DNA of 7,264 nt, from assembly GCA_002167945.1 (NCBI GenBank), contig NHDB01000015.1, forward strand, positions 86,301 to 93,564. Reading direction: 5' to 3'. Below the pieces are notes generated by a model that saw only the letters and a program-made list of their open reading frames with translations, had not been told where the DNA came from and did not search any database. This document shows positions 1 to 6,576 of this stretch, in pieces. The translations under genes and the position numbers were made by a program. This DNA comes from Flavobacteriaceae bacterium TMED48. GTDB lineage: Bacteria > Bacteroidota > Bacteroidia > Flavobacteriales > Flavobacteriaceae. Numbering within the stretch: position 1 is the stretch's first letter; every line of letters begins with the position of its first letter.

Positions 1-806
1 GACTCGTTTAAAAGTAAGTCCCAGCCCATGTCCTTTTGTGCTTGATACAAATCTTTAATATTCTGTAATTTCTCCTCTGGAGTTTCCCATCGGGTATAAT
101 CCCCATAATCGTGATTACCCAAGACCGAGTACACTCCGTAAGGTGCATTGATCTTTCCAAAATGAGGAATCCAAGGAAGGACTTCTGAAGTTTTGTTGTT
201 AACTAAGTCTCCCGTAAAAAGAATGACATCGCTTTGTTGTTTGTTGATCAAATCAATGCCATAATTGACCATTTTTACATTATCAAAGCTTCCACTGTGA
301 ATGTCTGAAATCTGTGTTATTTTAAAACCATCAAAGGCATCTGGTAAGTCATCGTATTCGAGTTCATAAGCCAAAACCTTAAAGTTGTACTTTCCTTTAT
401 ACATACCATACAACAGAGAGGTCAATGGAATTACCGCCAATCCTAATGCAATTTTTGAAATAAAAGAGCGCCGAGAAGGAACGAATTGAACCTGGCCCGG
501 AAATTTGGTAAGGTAACTGTACACTCCTTGTGGAATTCGAAAGACATCTTCAGTGACCAGTACTAAGGTAATTACAGCCTGAAAGACAAAAAGTGAAATA
601 AAGAATCCGATAGCATACATCAATCGAGGTTCTGTAGTAGGGGTTCTTTCTAAATAGAGAGTATGGAGTAAAAGATTACCAATAATAAGAATTACCAAAA
701 CGATATAAATAATCCAAATCCATTTATTGGTCGTAACAGTCTTGATACCCTGAAAACTATACCATTGAAAAATAAATAGGAGTCCTATGGTGATGATCCA
801 CCTCAT
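1..806 (-). CDS. Membrane-anchored metallophosphoesterase, YkuE-like (partial, C-terminus beyond window)
   Basis: The first 268 codons are present and the 3' end is cut by the window edge. Hydrophobic segments at about residues 2-18, 29-50, 63-84 and 119-135 are followed by a calcineurin-like phosphoesterase domain from about residue 143. Its metal-binding motifs are clear: ISDIH (D168, H170), FTGD (D200) and LGNHD (N231, H232). The family hydrolyses phosphomono- or diesters with a dinuclear metal centre; the substrate here cannot be read from sequence. Charge distribution (K22, K28 in the first loop; R90, K101, R112, R113, K118 in the third) suggests both ends of the four-helix anchor, and so the catalytic domain, face the periplasm. 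A twin-arginine motif SRRSFISK (111-118) precedes the fourth segment. The start is fixed: an in-frame TAA lies at 825-827 and no other ATG follows it before 806. It lies 50 bp downstream of dgt on the same strand, so the two may be cotranscribed. Family assignment is firm; substrate and topology are inference. Confidence 0.9.
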   Translation of the reverse strand, partial: MRWIITIGLLFIFQWYSFQGIKTVTTNKWIWIIYIVLVILIIGNLLLHTLYLERTPTTEPRLMYAIGFFISLFVFQAVITLVLVTEDVFRIPQGVYSYLTKFPGQVQFVPSRRSFISKIALGLAVIPLTSLLYGMYKGKYNFKVLAYELEYDDLPDAFDGFKITQISDIHSGSFDNVKMVNYGIDLINKQQSDVILFTGDLVNNKTSEVLPWIPHFGKINAPYGVYSVLGNHDYGDYTRWETPEEKLQNIKDLYQAQKDMGWDLLLNE

Positions 807-819
807 ATAATTTTTTTGA

Positions 820-827
820 CAAAGTTA
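820..827 (-). promoter_or_regulatory. Candidate Bacteroidetes -7 promoter element for the metallophosphoesterase
   Basis: Read on the minus strand this is TAACTTTG, a full match to TAnnTTTG, ending 13 bases before the ATG at 806. It sits in the 50-bp gap after dgt, so the metallophosphoesterase may have its own promoter as well as read-through from dgt. No convincing -33 TTG was found at the usual distance, and an AT-rich gap gives chance matches, so this is tentative. Confidence 0.35.
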
Positions 828-856
828 ATCAGTTCAAAGGGAAGAAACTAATGGTT

Positions 857-2176
857 TTAACTACCCATATCTTGTGCCATACGAAGTGCCTTACCATCAG
901 ATAAACTTGCAATAAAACAACTGACATTGAGCAAAGTCTCATAAAGTGTCTTTCCCTCTATGGGTGTACCTTCAGGTACTAGGGAGAGAATTAATTTATC
1001 AAACGTATGGACATCCCCTCGCCATTTTTGAACCGCTGCATGGGTATAATGCTCAAGTAATACCGTTATGGCTCGATGTCCAATAACCTCTTTCTGAATG
1101 ACTTCTTTAGACTGATAAATATTACGAACACTCAAACTGATAATATCTTCTATCTGTGCTTTGTATTGACTCTTATCTAAAAGAGCTGCATCGAAAGTAC
1201 CTTCTAAAATAGCTGCTTCATTTTCTATAAATATCTTAACAGCATCCTGAATCAAACTATTAATTGCCAAAGCTCTGAGGTAACTCAAGCGCTGGGGTTT
1301 GTATTCCAACTGAGCATACTTTTTAGAATCAATCCGATCATGAACCAAGTTGATTAAATATTCCAAAGCGTAATCTTCTGAAATCCATCCCAGATTGATT
1401 CCGTCCTCAAAGTCAATAATGGTGTAGCAGATATCATCAGCAGCCTCTACCAAATAAGCTAGAGGATGTCTCAAAAAAGTATCTCCATCTATAAGCGTCA
1501 ACTCATCAGCTAGACCTTTAAAAAAAGTTGCCTGAGCTTGAAAATAACCGTACTTCTTATCGGCAACATGAGAAGTAGGCTTGATGGGTAAACTGGCCTT
1601 TGGATATTTGACAAAGGCACCAAGCGTAGCATAGCTCAATCTCAAACCTCCCTCTGTACCAGGCAAGGAATCTGTTAAAATTTTTAATCCGTTAGCATTT
1701 CCCTCAAAATCACATAAGTCCTGAAACTCTGTTACTGAAAGTTCGGCTTTGTATTGCAAGCCTTTACCCGAAGAAAAAAAATGACCAATTGCCTTTTCTC
1801 CACTGTGCCCAAAAGGAGGGTTTCCAATATCGTGAGCCAATGAGGCTGCTGCAGTAATGGCTCCAAAATCATTCGGTTGATAACCCAATACCGTTTGTAA
1901 GTGAGGATGCTTTTCAAGAATGGCTTTACCCGAAAGCCTTCCAATACTTCTCCCTACCACCGAGACCTCTAAACTGTGAGTCAAACGGGTATGAACAAAG
2001 TCTGTCTTTGAAAAAGGTATGACTTGAGTCTTGTCTTGTAAACTTCGAAAAGGATTTGAAAAAACGATACGGTCATAATCTACCTCAAAACCCAATCGAA
2101 GATTGTCTTGCTCAGCCCTTAACCGCTTGTTCGTGTCGCCAAAGCGCCTTAAAGACAATAAAGATTCCCAATTCAT
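857..2176 (-). CDS. dgt: Deoxyguanosinetriphosphate triphosphohydrolase (dGTPase)
   Basis: This cytosolic HD-superfamily enzyme of 439 residues is expected to split dGTP (in some relatives other dNTPs) into the deoxynucleoside and triphosphate, helping to set dNTP pools. The HD metal ligands are visible: H67 in TRLTHSLEV, H115-D116 in LAHDIGNPPFGHSGE, and D247 in EAADDICY. Other family hallmarks are NPFRSLQDKTQV (41-52) near the N-terminus and FEGNANGLK (157-165). The length is within the normal bacterial range and the reading frame is intact. The start at 2176 is secure because an in-frame TAA lies immediately upstream (2179-2177) and the MNW beginning resembles the family N-terminus. It is transcribed away from the lipoprotein gene, sharing a 148-bp divergent region, and is followed 50 bp later by the metallophosphoesterase. 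Family assignment is firm; strict dGTP specificity is not proven by sequence. Confidence 0.95.
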   Translation of the reverse strand: MNWESLLSLRRFGDTNKRLRAEQDNLRLGFEVDYDRIVFSNPFRSLQDKTQVIPFSKTDFVHTRLTHSLEVSVVGRSIGRLSGKAILEKHPHLQTVLGYQPNDFGAITAAASLAHDIGNPPFGHSGEKAIGHFFSSGKGLQYKAELSVTEFQDLCDFEGNANGLKILTDSLPGTEGGLRLSYATLGAFVKYPKASLPIKPTSHVADKKYGYFQAQATFFKGLADELTLIDGDTFLRHPLAYLVEAADDICYTIIDFEDGINLGWISEDYALEYLINLVHDRIDSKKYAQLEYKPQRLSYLRALAINSLIQDAVKIFIENEAAILEGTFDAALLDKSQYKAQIEDIISLSVRNIYQSKEVIQKEVIGHRAITVLLEHYTHAAVQKWRGDVHTFDKLILSLVPEGTPIEGKTLYETLLNVSCFIASLSDGKALRMAQDMGS

Positions 2177-2203
2177 TTAGTCCGTGTTATCAAATGGTTA
2201 TGA

Positions 2204-2217
2204 AGCTAAAAGCTAAA
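2204..2217. repeat. Tandem 7-bp repeat (AGCTAAA x2) in the divergent intergenic region
   Basis: Two adjacent copies of AGCTAAA lie 28 bp upstream of the dgt start. On the dgt strand they read as two TTTAGCT units, probably within the 5' leader or promoter. This may be a regulator half-site pair or chance in AT-rich DNA; nothing else supports a function. Confidence 0.3.
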
Positions 2218-2247
2218 TTAATATTGTTTTAAACTTAGGTAGATCAT

Positions 2248-2273
2248 AGTTAACAATTAACTAAAAGTTAATC
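2248..2273 (+). promoter_or_regulatory. Operator-like array of AGTTAA/TTAACT half-sites upstream of the lipoprotein gene
   Basis: AGTTAA (2248-2253), TTAACT (2257-2262) and AGTTAA (2266-2271) alternate in orientation with exactly 3-bp spacers (CAA, AAA), a strict 9-bp period. Read as direct repeats, TTAACT (2257-2262) and TTAATC (2268-2273) are 11 bp apart, with a weaker TTGTCC one period further on (2279-2284). The array ends 13 bp before the -7 motif at 2287, roughly where an activator would replace a -33 element. The 11-bp spacing is that of PhoB/PhoP-type response-regulator sites. The repeats are seen directly; regulator identity is inference. Confidence 0.4.
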
Positions 2274-2286
2274 CCACTTTGTCCAA

Positions 2287-2294
2287 TACATTTG
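2287..2294 (+). promoter_or_regulatory. Bacteroidetes -7 promoter element upstream of the lipoprotein gene
   Basis: TACATTTG is a full match to TAnnTTTG, the -7 element of the primary sigma factor in Bacteroidetes. It ends 30 bases before the ATG, which predicts a short A/T-rich leader of about 25 bases without a Shine-Dalgarno sequence. The region about 19 bp upstream has GTT rather than a clean TTG, so the promoter may depend on an activator bound to the adjacent repeat array. Confidence 0.55.
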
Positions 2295-2324
2295 TAGCAA
2301 ATCTAATTCATCTAATTAAAAAAA

Positions 2325-3638
2325 ATGTCAAAAATTAAAATTATTACCTTGATTGCTACTCTAGGAGTGCTAATCTCTTGTTCCGAGGAAGAACCAATAA
2401 TTGAATACGTTACAATTACTGAAACAGTAGTTGAAACTCAAACAGAAACTGTAGAAGTAGATCCTTATGCGGATTCAACATTAGAAGGAAATATTTCTTC
2501 CGATACAACATTAGACGCATCAAAAATATGGTTGCTAAAAGGAAGAGTATCCGTAGAAGATGGAGTAACTCTAACTATTCCTGCTGGAACTATAATTAAA
2601 GCTGCTTCTGGAACTGGCGCTGATGCATCAACTCTTATCATTGCAAGGGGAGCTAAATTAATTGCAGATGGTACAGCAGACGCACCTATAGTAATGACAT
2701 CAATTTCCGATAACATTGAAGTAGGAGGAACTTATCCATCAAGTGGTGCTGCCCTTAATGTAGATACAAGAGGTTTGTGGGGAGGATTATTAATTCTTGG
2801 AAAGGCTCCATCTTCTTTTTCAGGAGACGTTACAGAGCTCCAGATTGAAGGAATTCCTACCTCAGATACTAATGGTCTTTACGGTGGTACTGACGCAGCT
2901 GACGATTCTGGTTCAATACAATATTTATCAATTCGCCATGGTGGTGCTGAAATTGGTGAAGGAAACGAAATCAATGGACTTACCATAGGAGGTGTTGGAT
3001 CTGGAACTACTATCAACCATATTGAAGTTTTAGGTAATGTTGACGATGGTATTGAATTTTTTGGAGGAACAGTAAATGCTTCTAACCTATTAGTATGGGG
3101 TCAGGGAGATGATGCAATTGACATCGATCAAGCTTATGCAGGTACTATCGACGGAGCCATGGTCATATTAACTTCAGCTTCTGATCACGGTTTTGAAATT
3201 GACGGTCCAGAAGGAGCTGCTACAGGTCGCTTTACAATTAAAAATGCCACTGTCATAGGAGCTTCTGATGACTGCGATGCAGAAGGAGTAGACGGTGAAA
3301 TGGCAGACTTTAGAAAAGGTGCAACTGGAGATGTAATGAATGTGTTGTTTAAAAATTTTGCTGGAGGAAAAGATGTTGAGTTGGATGCCAGTGCTGATGC
3401 AGCAACTTACACTGTGGGGACTTTAACTTTTGAAAATATCGATATCATGCATCCATTAGATGACGATGGAGTAGTCTGTTCAGACGTTGAAACTCTTGAT
3501 AAAATTTTCGATGATAAATCAGACGAAAGTACTTTTGAATCAGATGCTTCGACATTTGCAGAAATTGTAACTGCTCAACAAGAGGGAAATGGTGTTGATG
3601 CATCCATATTTTCTTGGACATTTTATGCAAATAATTAA
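2325..3638 (+). CDS. Predicted surface-exposed beta-helix-like lipoprotein, candidate partner of the downstream TonB receptor
   Basis: The 437-residue protein has a lipoprotein signal peptide ending in the lipobox LISC, with C19 as the lipidated cysteine. The following SEEEP resembles the acidic surface-export signals described for flavobacterial lipoproteins, so it probably faces outside. A Thr/Glu/Val-rich tether spans about residues 27-47. From about residue 52 the chain is a run of short beta-strands, Gly turns and Asp/Asn, as in right-handed parallel beta-helix proteins; phrases such as IWLLKGRVSVEDGVTLTIPAG (split by turns), RGLWGGLLILGKAP (149-162), EINGLTIGGVGSGT (215-228) and DDGIEFFGGTVNA (240-252) are typical of a recurrent Bacteroidetes family of unknown function. 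The protein is strongly acidic and has only C317 and C385 beyond the lipobox, a possible disulfide pair. No catalytic motif was recognised and it does not resemble SusD. The start is fixed by in-frame TAA at 2313-2315 and the signal peptide. Its position just before the receptor suggests a ligand-binding partner; this is inference. Confidence 0.8.
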   Translation: MSKIKIITLIATLGVLISCSEEEPIIEYVTITETVVETQTETVEVDPYADSTLEGNISSDTTLDASKIWLLKGRVSVEDGVTLTIPAGTIIKAASGTGADASTLIIARGAKLIADGTADAPIVMTSISDNIEVGGTYPSSGAALNVDTRGLWGGLLILGKAPSSFSGDVTELQIEGIPTSDTNGLYGGTDAADDSGSIQYLSIRHGGAEIGEGNEINGLTIGGVGSGTTINHIEVLGNVDDGIEFFGGTVNASNLLVWGQGDDAIDIDQAYAGTIDGAMVILTSASDHGFEIDGPEGAATGRFTIKNATVIGASDDCDAEGVDGEMADFRKGATGDVMNVLFKNFAGGKDVELDASADAATYTVGTLTFENIDIMHPLDDDGVVCSDVETLDKIFDDKSDESTFESDASTFAEIVTAQQEGNGVDASIFSWTFYANN

Positions 3639-3663
3639 CCCTATATAAGAATAACTTTTTGAT

Positions 3664-3696
3664 AACATGGGTTAGGCATTCTGCCTAACCCATGTT
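3664..3696 (+). terminator. Strong hairpin, probable Rho-independent terminator between lipoprotein and receptor genes
   Basis: A perfect 15-bp inverted repeat (arms 3664-3678 and 3682-3696) encloses the 3-base loop TTC and is followed by a T-rich tract (TTTATTAATTTT, 3695-3706). It begins 26 bp after the lipoprotein stop codon. It should end or attenuate lipoprotein transcripts, or protect their 3' ends, so the lipoprotein may be expressed at a higher level than the receptor. The tail is interrupted by A residues, so termination may be partial and allow read-through. Confidence 0.75.
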
Positions 3697-3699
3697 TAT

Positions 3700-3707
3700 T
3701 AATTTTG
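3700..3707 (+). promoter_or_regulatory. Candidate -7 promoter element for the TonB-dependent receptor gene
   Basis: TAATTTTG is a full match to TAnnTTTG and ends 19 bases before the receptor ATG at 3726. It lies within the T-rich tail of the preceding hairpin, so the region upstream where a -33 element should be is occupied by the hairpin's right half and shows no clear TTG. It may be a real second promoter or a by-product of the terminator tail. Confidence 0.4.
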
Positions 3708-3725
3708 GACACTTTTTATTTTTAG

Positions 3726-6563
3726 ATGAAAAAATCAAATCTCTACACCCCCCTCTTCACTTTATTATTTTCCTACATAGCCTTAGGCCAAATTGGAATT
3801 ACAGGTACTGTTATTGACGGTGATTTTAACGAGCCTCTGCCTTTTGCCAATATTTTGGTTCAAGAAACCGGAACTGGTGTCACTTCTGACTTTGACGGAA
3901 AATACTCTTTTGAGCTTCCAGCAGGGATCTATTCAATCCAGTTTTCCTTTGTTGGTTATGAAACAAAAATCATTACTGAAATTGAGGTTGGTGGTGATGA
4001 ATATACAATCACTGATGTTGTACTAAATTCAGCAGCTGAAGGCTTGGAAGAAGTTGTAGTTACTGTAGAAGCTAGAAGAAATACAGAAGCTTCAGTACTG
4101 GAAATACAGAGAAAATCAGCAAGTCTCCTTGATGGAATCTCTGCACAAGCATTCAAAAAAATTGGGGCAAGTAATATTGCTGCTGCGGTTAAAAGTGTTC
4201 CAGGTGTTTCTGTACAAGGAGGCAAGTATGTCTATGTTCGGGGATTGGGAGATCGCTATTCTAAATCCGTCCTCAATGGGGTAGATATTCCTGGATTAGA
4301 CCCAGATCGAAATACCATCCAAATGGACCTTTTTCCTACTTCCATGCTTTCCAATGTGTTGGTTATTAAATCAGCACGAGCAGATCTTCCGGCAGATTTT
4401 ACAGGTGGTGTAATCGATATCATTACTAAGGATTTTCCAAGTAAAGAAGAATTTTCTATTTCTTTAAATACAGCTTATAATCCGGATATGCACTTCAATG
4501 ATAATTATTTGAGTTATACAGGAGGGAGTACTGACTTTTTAGGATTTGACGACGGATCTAGAAAAAATACTATTGCAAATAGTTTTCTCGGAAATACGTT
4601 TGATCCAAGATTGAATCCTTCAGAATCAGGACTTGGTCTAGTCAACAGAATAAGCAATCAATTCAATCCTCAAATGGCTCCACAAATTTCAAATAGCGGA
4701 ATGAACTTTGGGTTTGGAGTTACTTATGGCAATCAATTTAATTTTGAAAACGGTCATTCTTTTGGAGTCTTAGGTTCTATATCATACAAAAACCAACAGA
4801 CTGTTTACGAAGATACCCAGGACAACATTTACAATTTCAACCCAATTAAGAGCGAATTCTCTTTTGAAGAAAACCGTATCCAATCTGGTACTATAGGTGG
4901 TCAAAATATTATTGCAAGTGGACTCTTCGGACTAACTTATAAAACAACGACCTCAAAATATAAATTCAACGGACTACATATACAAAATGGACAGAGTACC
5001 TCAGGTAGTTTTAGACAGCTAACTCGTTTTTCTGATTTTATCGACTTTAATAAATTTAACTTAGAATACAACGAGCGAAGCATTTCCAACGCCATGCTCT
5101 CTGGTTTACACAACTTTGAGGAATCCAATCTAAAACTCGAATGGACCCTCTCTGGTACCTTGGCAAAGGTGCACGATAAAGACGTAAGAAACACAACTTT
5201 TCAAGATGAGGAAGGAATTTATAGTTTCCAAGAAAATACAGAACCCAAAAGAATTTGGCGTACCCTGGATGAAAACAACCTTGTTGCAAAAATTGATTTT
5301 ACAAAAAGATTTGATTTTCTAAGTTCAGACGCCGTATTAAGATTCGGTGTATTTGGTTCAAGAAAAGAGCGTGATTTTTCCATTGCCCAATATTCTATCA
5401 GTTCTAATTTCACCTCTGAAAGTGATTGGGATAATTACGGTGGAGACCCAAACCAACTTTTTAATCCTGTTAATTTAATTGGCCCAAATAACAATGAGGG
5501 AACTTATATCAATCCTCAAACAACCATAAGACAAGACGCTAATATCTTCAATGCAAAACAGCAAAATTTTGCTGGGTACATTTCCAATGAGTTTAACTTT
5601 TCTGAAAGACTTAAGTCAATTATCGGTTTGCGTTTTGAAAATTATCAGGTTTTCTATACAGGAGAAAATAGCCAATTGGGTCAGGTTTATGACAATGAAA
5701 ATATTATCAATAAAAACAATGTTTTCCCTTCTTTAAATTTCATTTACAGCTTGAAAGAGAATCAAAACTTGAGACTGGCCTATTCACTAACCACAGCAAG
5801 ACCTAGCTTTAAAGAAGCCTCTATAGCAGAAATATATGATCCCCTATCCAATTTATTCTTTATTGGAAATATTAATATCAAACCTACCTATATTGATAAT
5901 TTTGATATTCGTTATGAAGCTTACGGAGAAAACGCGCAGCTTTTTGCGGTAAGTGCATTTTATAAAAGTTTGACTGATCCTATCGAAATAGGTTTTGTTG
6001 CTGCCTCTACATCAAATTACAAGCCTTTAAACTTAGAAAATGCAAACGTTTTCGGACTGGAATTGGAACTTAGAAAAAATCTAAGCGGTTGGTTTAGCAG
6101 CTTGACAAACTGGAATTTAAATCTTAATGGATCCTATATTATTTCAGATGAAAAGTTTAGTGAGGACGAGCTAAAACTCAGACAACTTGGTTTAAGAGAT
6201 GGACAAGAGCTTGGAGATTCAAGACCACTTCAAGGGCAATCCCCTTATTTAATCAATGCAGGTGTAGAATATAATAATCAAGAAAAGGGAATTCAAGGTG
6301 GCCTGTTTTTTAATGTCCAAGGAAAAACACTACAAGTTGTAGGGGACGGATTTTATCCAGATGTATACACCATGCCATTTAATAACCTTAACTTTAACTT
6401 GATAAAACAACTAAAAAAGAACAGAACCCTGACATTTAAAGTTACCAATATACTAGACGATGCTCGGGAAAGCCAATTTATTGGTTTTAATGAGGAGAGT
6501 GAATATTTTAGTCTTCGGAATATTGGACGTACCTTTTCGTTGAATTATGCAGTTCGATTTTAA
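3726..6563 (+). CDS. TonB-dependent outer-membrane receptor with carboxypeptidase-regulatory-like N-terminal domain
   Basis: This complete 945-residue outer-membrane active transporter is energised through TonB-ExbB-ExbD. In order: signal peptide (about 1-21, cleavage probably near ALG/Q); a carboxypeptidase-D regulatory-like beta-sandwich (about 24-102, with GTVIDGDFNEPLPFANILV and the SFVGYET turn); an EEVVVT segment (108-113) as possible TonB-box region; a plug (about 115-238) with conserved YVRGLGDRYSKSVLNG (170-185), DPDRNTIQMDLFPTSM (192-207) and DLPADFTGGVIDIITK (220-235); then a beta-barrel of about 700 residues ending in the aromatic C-terminus NYAVRF, as expected for Bam-dependent insertion. 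The start is secure because an in-frame TAG lies immediately upstream (3723-3725). The gene follows the lipoprotein by 87 bp and precedes the phosphate transporter by 13 bp. The ligand is not given by the receptor itself; phosphate or a phosphorylated compound is inferred from the neighbour. A siderophore or sugar receptor is the main alternative. Confidence 0.93.
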   Translation: MKKSNLYTPLFTLLFSYIALGQIGITGTVIDGDFNEPLPFANILVQETGTGVTSDFDGKYSFELPAGIYSIQFSFVGYETKIITEIEVGGDEYTITDVVLNSAAEGLEEVVVTVEARRNTEASVLEIQRKSASLLDGISAQAFKKIGASNIAAAVKSVPGVSVQGGKYVYVRGLGDRYSKSVLNGVDIPGLDPDRNTIQMDLFPTSMLSNVLVIKSARADLPADFTGGVIDIITKDFPSKEEFSISLNTAYNPDMHFNDNYLSYTGGSTDFLGFDDGSRKNTIANSFLGNTFDPRLNPSESGLGLVNRISNQFNPQMAPQISNSGMNFGFGVTYGNQFNFENGHSFGVLGSISYKNQQTVYEDTQDNIYNFNPIKSEFSFEENRIQSGTIGGQNIIASGLFGLTYKTTTSKYKFNGLHIQNGQSTSGSFRQLTRFSDFIDFNKFNLEYNERSISNAMLSGLHNFEESNLKLEWTLSGTLAKVHDKDVRNTTFQDEEGIYSFQENTEPKRIWRTLDENNLVAKIDFTKRFDFLSSDAVLRFGVFGSRKERDFSIAQYSISSNFTSESDWDNYGGDPNQLFNPVNLIGPNNNEGTYINPQTTIRQDANIFNAKQQNFAGYISNEFNFSERLKSIIGLRFENYQVFYTGENSQLGQVYDNENIINKNNVFPSLNFIYSLKENQNLRLAYSLTTARPSFKEASIAEIYDPLSNLFFIGNINIKPTYIDNFDIRYEAYGENAQLFAVSAFYKSLTDPIEIGFVAASTSNYKPLNLENANVFGLELELRKNLSGWFSSLTNWNLNLNGSYIISDEKFSEDELKLRQLGLRDGQELGDSRPLQGQSPYLINAGVEYNNQEKGIQGGLFFNVQGKTLQVVGDGFYPDVYTMPFNNLNFNLIKQLKKNRTLTFKVTNILDDARESQFIGFNEESEYFSLRNIGRTFSLNYAVRF

Positions 6564-6576
6564 TATTTGATATTTT

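Noticed and set aside
2230..2237. Minus-strand TAAGTTTA as a dgt promoter element, with TTG at 2256-2254
   Set aside because: One mismatch to TAnnTTTG and a 16-bp spacing to the TTG that is shorter than usual; too weak to call in AT-rich DNA.
2465..2716. Minus-strand open frame of 83 codons inside the lipoprotein gene
   Set aside because: It is antisense to a well-supported coding region, has no recognisable product and is explained by codon bias of the real gene.
2325..3638. Lipoprotein as a SusD homologue or a polysaccharide lyase
   Set aside because: SusD proteins are alpha-helical TPR-like, whereas this chain is strand/turn-rich; no lyase catalytic residues were recognised despite the beta-helix-like pattern.
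3652..3659. TAACTTTT between the lipoprotein stop and the hairpin as a receptor promoter
   Set aside because: It lacks the final G and lies upstream of the hairpin, which would terminate a transcript begun there.
3956..4225. Minus-strand open frame of 89 codons inside the receptor gene
   Set aside because: It overlaps the conserved plug-domain coding sequence and shows no motif or start-region signal of its own.
6562..6569. AATATTTG as a possible -7 promoter element for the PiT gene
   Set aside because: It misses the first T of TAnnTTTG and overlaps the receptor stop codon; cotranscription is the simpler explanation.
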